From NCBI RefSeq assembly GCF_042657165.1, contig NZ_JBHSNJ010000012.1:620001-684000 (forward strand): 64,000 bases of DNA, read 5' to 3'. Source of the DNA: Agrilutibacter niabensis. GTDB lineage: Bacteria > Pseudomonadota > Gammaproteobacteria > Xanthomonadales > Xanthomonadaceae. The notes under the pieces are model-generated. The model did not search any database and was not told the origin of the DNA. It was given only the letters and a program-made list of their open reading frames with translations. Shown here piece after piece: positions 60,186 through 64,000 of the stretch. Position 1 is the first letter of the stretch. The number at the start of each line of letters is the position of its first letter. The position numbers and the translations under genes were made by a program.

Positions 60186-62408
60186 TTATTCCTTCGCGGC
60201 GTCCTTGCCGGCATCGCCTGCGTCGGCGGCCGGTGCGGTGTCGTCGGCCTGCGGGGCCTCCGCCAGGCCGCGGCGTTCCAGCAGCGGCTCGATCTTCGGC
60301 TCGTGGCCGGCGAAGTTGGAGAACAGCACCATCGCGTCCTGGCTGCCGCCGCGCGACAGCAGGGTGCTGCGGAAGTGGTCGCCGTTCTGGCGGGTCAGGC
60401 CACCGTGTTCCTTCATCCACTGCACGCTGTTGGCGTCGAGCACTTCCGACCAGATGTAGGCGTAGTAACCGGCCGAGTAGCCACCCATGATGTGGCTGAA
60501 GTACGGCGTGCGGTAGCGCGGCATCACCGGCGCATAGTCGAGGCCGTCGTTCTTGCGCGAAGCCGCTTCGAAGTCCATGACGTGCGCGGCGTCCGGGATC
60601 TTGTCGGCGGAGGCCTGGTGCAGGTCCTGGTCGAGCATCGCCGCGCCCAGGTACTCGGTGGTGGCGAAGCCCTGGTTGAACTTCGACGCCGCCAGCACCT
60701 TGTCCAGCAGTTCCTTCGGCATCGGCGCGCCGGTCTGGTAGTGCTTGGCGTAGTTGGCCAGCACCGATGGCCAGTCGGCCCACATCTCGTTGACCTGCGA
60801 CGGGTATTCGACGAAGTCGCGCGGCACGCTGGTGCCCGAGAAGTACGGGTACTTCACGTTCGAGAACATGCCGTGCAGCGCGTGGCCGAACTCGTGGAAC
60901 ATCGTGGTCACTTCATCCCACGTCATCAGCGTCGGCTTGCCTTCCGACGGCTTGGGGATGTTGAGGTGGTTGGCGACGACCGGCTTGCGGCCGAACAGGC
61001 CGGACTGGCTGACGTACTCGTTCATCCATGCGCCACCGCGCTTGGACGGGCGCGCGTACATGTCGGCGATGAAGATGGCCAGCTGCGAGCCGTCCTCGTT
61101 GGACACGTCATAGACCAGCAGGTCGGGGTTGTAGAGCGGCAGGTCGGTGCGCTGCTTGAACTTCAGGCCGTAGAGCTGGCCGGCGGCGTAGAACACGCCG
61201 TTTTCCAGCACGTTCTTCATCTCGAAGTACGGCTTCAGCTCGGCTTCGTCGAAGTTGTACTTGGCCTGGCGGACCTTCTCGGAATAGAACTGCCAGTCCC
61301 ACGGCTGCAGCTGGAAGGTGGGCTGCCCCTTGGCCTTCTGTTCCTTGTCGATCATCGCCTGCAGCTCGGCGCCTTCCTTCTTCGCGTTGGCGACGGCGGC
61401 CGGGGCCAGCTTGCCGAGCATCGCGTTGATCGCTTCCGGCGTCTTGGCGGTGCTGCGTTCCACCGCATAGGCGGCGTGGTTGGGGTAGCCGAGCAGCTTG
61501 GCGCGTTCGTCGCGCAGCTTGACCACCGTGGCGACCAGTGCGGTGTTGTCGAACTCATTGCCGCGGGCGCCGCGGGCGATCGAGGCCTTGTAGATCCGCT
61601 CGCGCAGCGCGCGGTTTTCCAGGTTGGCCAGGGACGGCTGGGTGGTGGTGTTCAGCAGGGCGATGACGTACTTGCCTTCGAGCTTGCGCGTCTTGGCCGC
61701 TTCGGCGGCAGCGGCGATCTGCTCGTCGCTGAGGCCGGCGAGTTCGGCCTTGCTGTCCACGACGATCGCCGAATCGTTCACTTCCTTCAGCACGTTCTGG
61801 CTGAACTTGGCGCCGAGCGAGGCCAGTTCGCCGTTGATTTCCTTCACCCGGGCCTGCTGCGCGTCGGTGAGCTTCGCGCCGGCACGGATGAAGTCCTTGT
61901 AGTACTCCTCGACCAGGCGCTGGCTCTCGGCGTCAAGGCTGGCGCGGTTGTCGTAGACGGTCTTGACGCGGTTGAACAGCGGGCCGTTGAGGTAGATCGC
62001 GTCGAAGTGCGCGGCGAACTTGGGCGAGTAGTCAGCATCCAGCTTGTCGCGCGCATCGTTGGTATCGGCGCCGCTGAGGTTGCCGAAGATCGTGGTGGCG
62101 CGGGTCAGGAGCTGGCCGGACTTCTCCAGCGGCACGATGGTGTTCTCGAAGGTCGGCGCTGAACGCACGTTGGCGATCGCGTTGATCTCCTTCAGGTGCT
62201 CGGCCATGCCGCGATCGAAGGCCGGCGCGAAGTCGGTGTCCTTGATCTTGTCGAACTGCGGGTAGTGCAGCGGCAGCGGACTGTCGGCGAGTAGGGGATT
62301 GGCCTGGTCGTTCACGGCGGTGGGGGCGGCGTTCGAGGTCTGGGCAAGTGCCGGGGCGGCGGCCGAAGCCAGGGCGACGGCGACGGCGAGCGCGAGACGG
62401 TGCTTCAT
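60186..62408 (-). CDS. dcp: M3-family peptidyl-dipeptidase (Dcp type)
   Basis: A 740-residue exported zinc metallopeptidase. The signal peptide is MKHRLALAVAVALASAAAPALAQ, with AQ cleavage; the start at 62406-62408 is chosen for this. The zinc motif HEFGHALH lies near residues 500-507, and the C-terminal MGGYSAGYYAYIWSEVLDANSV is typical of M3A. An Ala/Asp-rich tail (ADAGDAGKDAAKE) is extra. It removes C-terminal dipeptides in the periplasm. Confidence 0.93.
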   Translation of the reverse strand: MKHRLALAVAVALASAAAPALAQTSNAAPTAVNDQANPLLADSPLPLHYPQFDKIKDTDFAPAFDRGMAEHLKEINAIANVRSAPTFENTIVPLEKSGQLLTRATTIFGNLSGADTNDARDKLDADYSPKFAAHFDAIYLNGPLFNRVKTVYDNRASLDAESQRLVEEYYKDFIRAGAKLTDAQQARVKEINGELASLGAKFSQNVLKEVNDSAIVVDSKAELAGLSDEQIAAAAEAAKTRKLEGKYVIALLNTTTQPSLANLENRALRERIYKASIARGARGNEFDNTALVATVVKLRDERAKLLGYPNHAAYAVERSTAKTPEAINAMLGKLAPAAVANAKKEGAELQAMIDKEQKAKGQPTFQLQPWDWQFYSEKVRQAKYNFDEAELKPYFEMKNVLENGVFYAAGQLYGLKFKQRTDLPLYNPDLLVYDVSNEDGSQLAIFIADMYARPSKRGGAWMNEYVSQSGLFGRKPVVANHLNIPKPSEGKPTLMTWDEVTTMFHEFGHALHGMFSNVKYPYFSGTSVPRDFVEYPSQVNEMWADWPSVLANYAKHYQTGAPMPKELLDKVLAASKFNQGFATTEYLGAAMLDQDLHQASADKIPDAAHVMDFEAASRKNDGLDYAPVMPRYRTPYFSHIMGGYSAGYYAYIWSEVLDANSVQWMKEHGGLTRQNGDHFRSTLLSRGGSQDAMVLFSNFAGHEPKIEPLLERRGLAEAPQADDTAPAADAGDAGKDAAKE

Positions 62409-62578
62409 CGGGCGGTTCTCATGGAACGGAAACTTGAAGCGTAACCGATGCCCCGCGGCCGGGACCCATGACAAAAGGCAGGGGCCGCCGTCAGGCCTGT
62501 CCTGTTCATGACCCTGTCACGCCATGAAAACCGCTGGTTTCCGATGCTGCGTGTTCCATTCATGCCAGGAGAGCGCCC

Positions 62579-63010
62579 ATGACCGTCGTGTCCGTGATGA
62601 CGCCCAACCCCGCCTGTTGCACGACCGCCACGCCGCTGCGCGATGTGGCCAGGATGATGCGGGACAACGATTGCGGGCAGATCCCGGTGGTGGATGAATC
62701 GCAGCGCCCCGTCGGCGTGGTGACCGATCGCGACATCGCCATGCGGGTGGTGGCCGAAGGTCGCAACTCCAACGAAGCCACGGCCGCTGACGCCATGAGC
62801 AAGCCGGTTCGCACCGTCACCACCGACACCAGCCTTACCGACTGCGTGTGCCTGATGGAGGCCGAACAGGTTCGCCGGGTGCCGGTCGTGGATGCCGAAG
62901 GCCGGCTCGCGGGCATCGTCTCGATCGCCGACCTGGCGCTCGCGGGAAAGCAGGAAGCCACGGCGGAAGTAGTAAGGGAAGTCTCCGAGCCATCGTCCAC
63001 CCGTCACTGA
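62579..63010 (+). CDS. Two-CBS-domain protein
   Basis: A 143-residue protein made of a tandem CBS pair. CBS1 spans about residues 1-60, with VMTPNPACC and PVGVVTDRDIAMRVV; CBS2 spans about 70-125, with AMSKPVRTV and LAGIVSIADLAL. CBS pairs sense adenine nucleotides, and this stand-alone form has no known partner here. AGGAGAG lies 6 bases before the ATG. The 170-base gap to the divergent peptidase gene shows no recognised element. Confidence 0.92.
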   Translation: MTVVSVMTPNPACCTTATPLRDVARMMRDNDCGQIPVVDESQRPVGVVTDRDIAMRVVAEGRNSNEATAADAMSKPVRTVTTDTSLTDCVCLMEAEQVRRVPVVDAEGRLAGIVSIADLALAGKQEATAEVVREVSEPSSTRH

Positions 63011-63080
63011 GCGCCCGAGTTCTTGCGCACAGTGGGTAGTCCGCTCTGCCTCCGCGTGGAACCGGTTTAGACTCGCCCGG

Positions 63081-63108
63081 GGCTGGCGCACGCAGTCGTG
63101 CGCCAGCC
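63081..63108 (+). terminator. 12-bp hairpin between the CBS and amidohydrolase genes
   Basis: GGCTGGCGCACG (63081-63092), loop CAGT, CGTGCGCCAGCC (63097-63108). There is no U-tract. It may end the CBS transcript. Because TTTAGACT at 63066-63073 could be the -10 for the next gene, it may instead lie in that gene's leader. Confidence 0.5.
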
Positions 63109-63144
63109 ATCGTCGGACCGTCCTCCACGCCAAGGAACCCCGGA

Positions 63145-64000
63145 ATGAAGCACACCCTAGCGATATCGCTGGCGATGCTCCTCGCCAGTCCCGCCTATGC
63201 AGCCGAAACGCTGCGCTACGTTGCGCTCGTCGACAACGGCAAGCAGGCCGGCCACCAGATAGTGACCACCGGCGACGACGGCGTGACCCGCGTCGACTAC
63301 GTCTTCAAGGACAACGGGCGCGGTCCGGAGCTGAAGGAAGAATTCAAGCTGGCGCCGGATGGCACGTTCACCAGCTACCACGTCACGGGCAGCACGACCT
63401 TTGGTGCGCCGGTCGATGAATCCTTTGGGCGCGATGGCAACAAGGTGTGGTGGAAGTCGACTTCCGACAGCGGCGAACAGGCCACCGACGGAACCGCGTT
63501 GTACTCGCCGCTGGGCGGTACGCCGGCCGGCTTCTCGGTCGCCTTCGCCGCATTGGCGCAGCGCGCCGACGGCAAGTTGCCGCTGATTCCCAGTGGCACG
63601 CTGTCCACCCGCAAGGTCACCGAAGCCGAAGTCAGCAATGGCAAGGAAAAGCGCAAAGTCCAGTTGCTGGCGTTGACCGGCGTGGGACTGGTGCCGCAGT
63701 TCGTATGGGCGACCACCGACGCGAAGCCGCGGCTGTTCGCTTTCATCTATCCGGGCTACCTGCAGCTGATCGAGGACGGCTGGGCGGCGAACGGCGCGGC
63801 CCTCGAGAAGCAGCAGAAGCAGGCCGAAAGCGAAGCGCTCGTCGCCTTCCAGCAGCGCCTCGCGCATCCGCTCAAGGGCAGCACGCTGATCCGCAACGCG
63901 CGCGTGTTCGACAGCGAGCACGCCACGCTCGGCGCCGCTTCCGACGTGCTGGTGCGCGATGGTCGGATCGTTTCGGTCAACGCTGCGGGCGGCAAGGCGG
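63145..64000 (+). CDS. Exported amidohydrolase-family protein, N-terminal part (runs off the window)
   Basis: About 285 residues are visible from ATG 63145, with AAGGA upstream. A signal peptide (MKHTLAISLAMLLASPAYAAE) is followed by about 220 residues without a recognised domain (LRYVALVDNGKQAGHQIV and onward). From about residue 246 the sequence STLIRNARVFDSE and VLVRDGRIVSV is the start of an amidohydrolase (imidazolonepropionase-like) fold. The metal-binding HxH motif lies beyond the window. The substrate is unknown. Confidence 0.85.
   Translation, partial: MKHTLAISLAMLLASPAYAAETLRYVALVDNGKQAGHQIVTTGDDGVTRVDYVFKDNGRGPELKEEFKLAPDGTFTSYHVTGSTTFGAPVDESFGRDGNKVWWKSTSDSGEQATDGTALYSPLGGTPAGFSVAFAALAQRADGKLPLIPSGTLSTRKVTEAEVSNGKEKRKVQLLALTGVGLVPQFVWATTDAKPRLFAFIYPGYLQLIEDGWAANGAALEKQQKQAESEALVAFQQRLAHPLKGSTLIRNARVFDSEHATLGAASDVLVRDGRIVSVNAAGGKA

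Overview
The window is chromosomal DNA from a GC-rich gammaproteobacterium of the Xanthomonadaceae/Lysobacteraceae (Lysobacter, Luteimonas or Pseudoxanthomonas type). I base this on gene order and protein style. The run rpmF-fabH-fabD-fabG-acpP-fabF-pabB-pabC-mltG-tmk-holB-pilZ and the run rpoE-rseA-mucD-lepA-lepB-DUF4845-rnc-era-recO are both typical of that family. Coding density is very high: no gap exceeds about 270 bases. I see no insertion sequence, prophage, integrase, CRISPR array or rRNA gene, and only one tRNA. This is a core-genome window.

Layout. 1-4.3 kb: a DUF58/MoxR pair (minus), a membrane glycosyltransferase (plus), then maf and a small membrane protein (minus). 4.4-15.4 kb: a long plus-strand block for ribosomal protein L32, fatty acid synthesis, p-aminobenzoate synthesis, the peptidoglycan terminase MltG, dTMP kinase, DNA polymerase III delta-prime and PilZ. 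15.4-18.1 kb: a frameshifted gene converging on a FadB/FadJ-type beta-oxidation enzyme. 18.4-27.1 kb: the envelope-stress sigma factor module and the translation, secretion and RNA-processing block. 27.2-30.6 kb: an orphan receiver-Hpt protein divergent from a YdbH-like AsmA-type protein, which is followed by a lipoprotein fused to a YdbL (DUF1318) domain. 30.7-36 kb: rlmD, a CYTH phosphatase, nagZ-hpt-VanZ-like-mtnP and a cold-shock gene. 36-39 kb: a flavin monooxygenase and aidB. 39-43 kb (minus): ECF sigma, membrane anti-sigma candidate, yigZ and an ABC exporter. 43.3-48.1 kb: a GAF-GAF-GGDEF-EAL protein converging on a VWA lipoprotein. 48.3-64 kb: an aldehyde dehydrogenase, xseA, ispG, a PAP2 phosphatase, HD-GYP, an EamA transporter, murB, pyrD, an ALDH7-type dehydrogenase, tRNA-Arg(CCT), a Dcp-type peptidase, a CBS protein and a partial amidohydrolase.

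How the parts connect. Envelope themes recur: the RpoE-RseA-MucD stress circuit, LepB, MltG, NagZ, MurB, a PAP2 lipid phosphatase and a YdbH-type bridge. Cyclic-di-GMP themes also recur: PilZ, GGDEF-EAL and HD-GYP. Many genes are stitched together by 4-base ATGA, GTGA or TTGA overlaps. Several others have a -10-like hexamer only 6-7 bases upstream of the start codon, which points to leaderless transcripts.

Nothing here is a wholly new defence or mobile system. The best leads are: the lipoprotein-YdbL fusion beside ydbH; a TonB-receptor-like TLDR(I/V)EVTGSR segment shared by an anti-sigma candidate and a VWA lipoprotein; a GntR-type palindrome upstream of the fadB-like gene; an HD-GYP protein whose two halves are split by a large insert; and perfect hairpins that carry stop codons in their loops.
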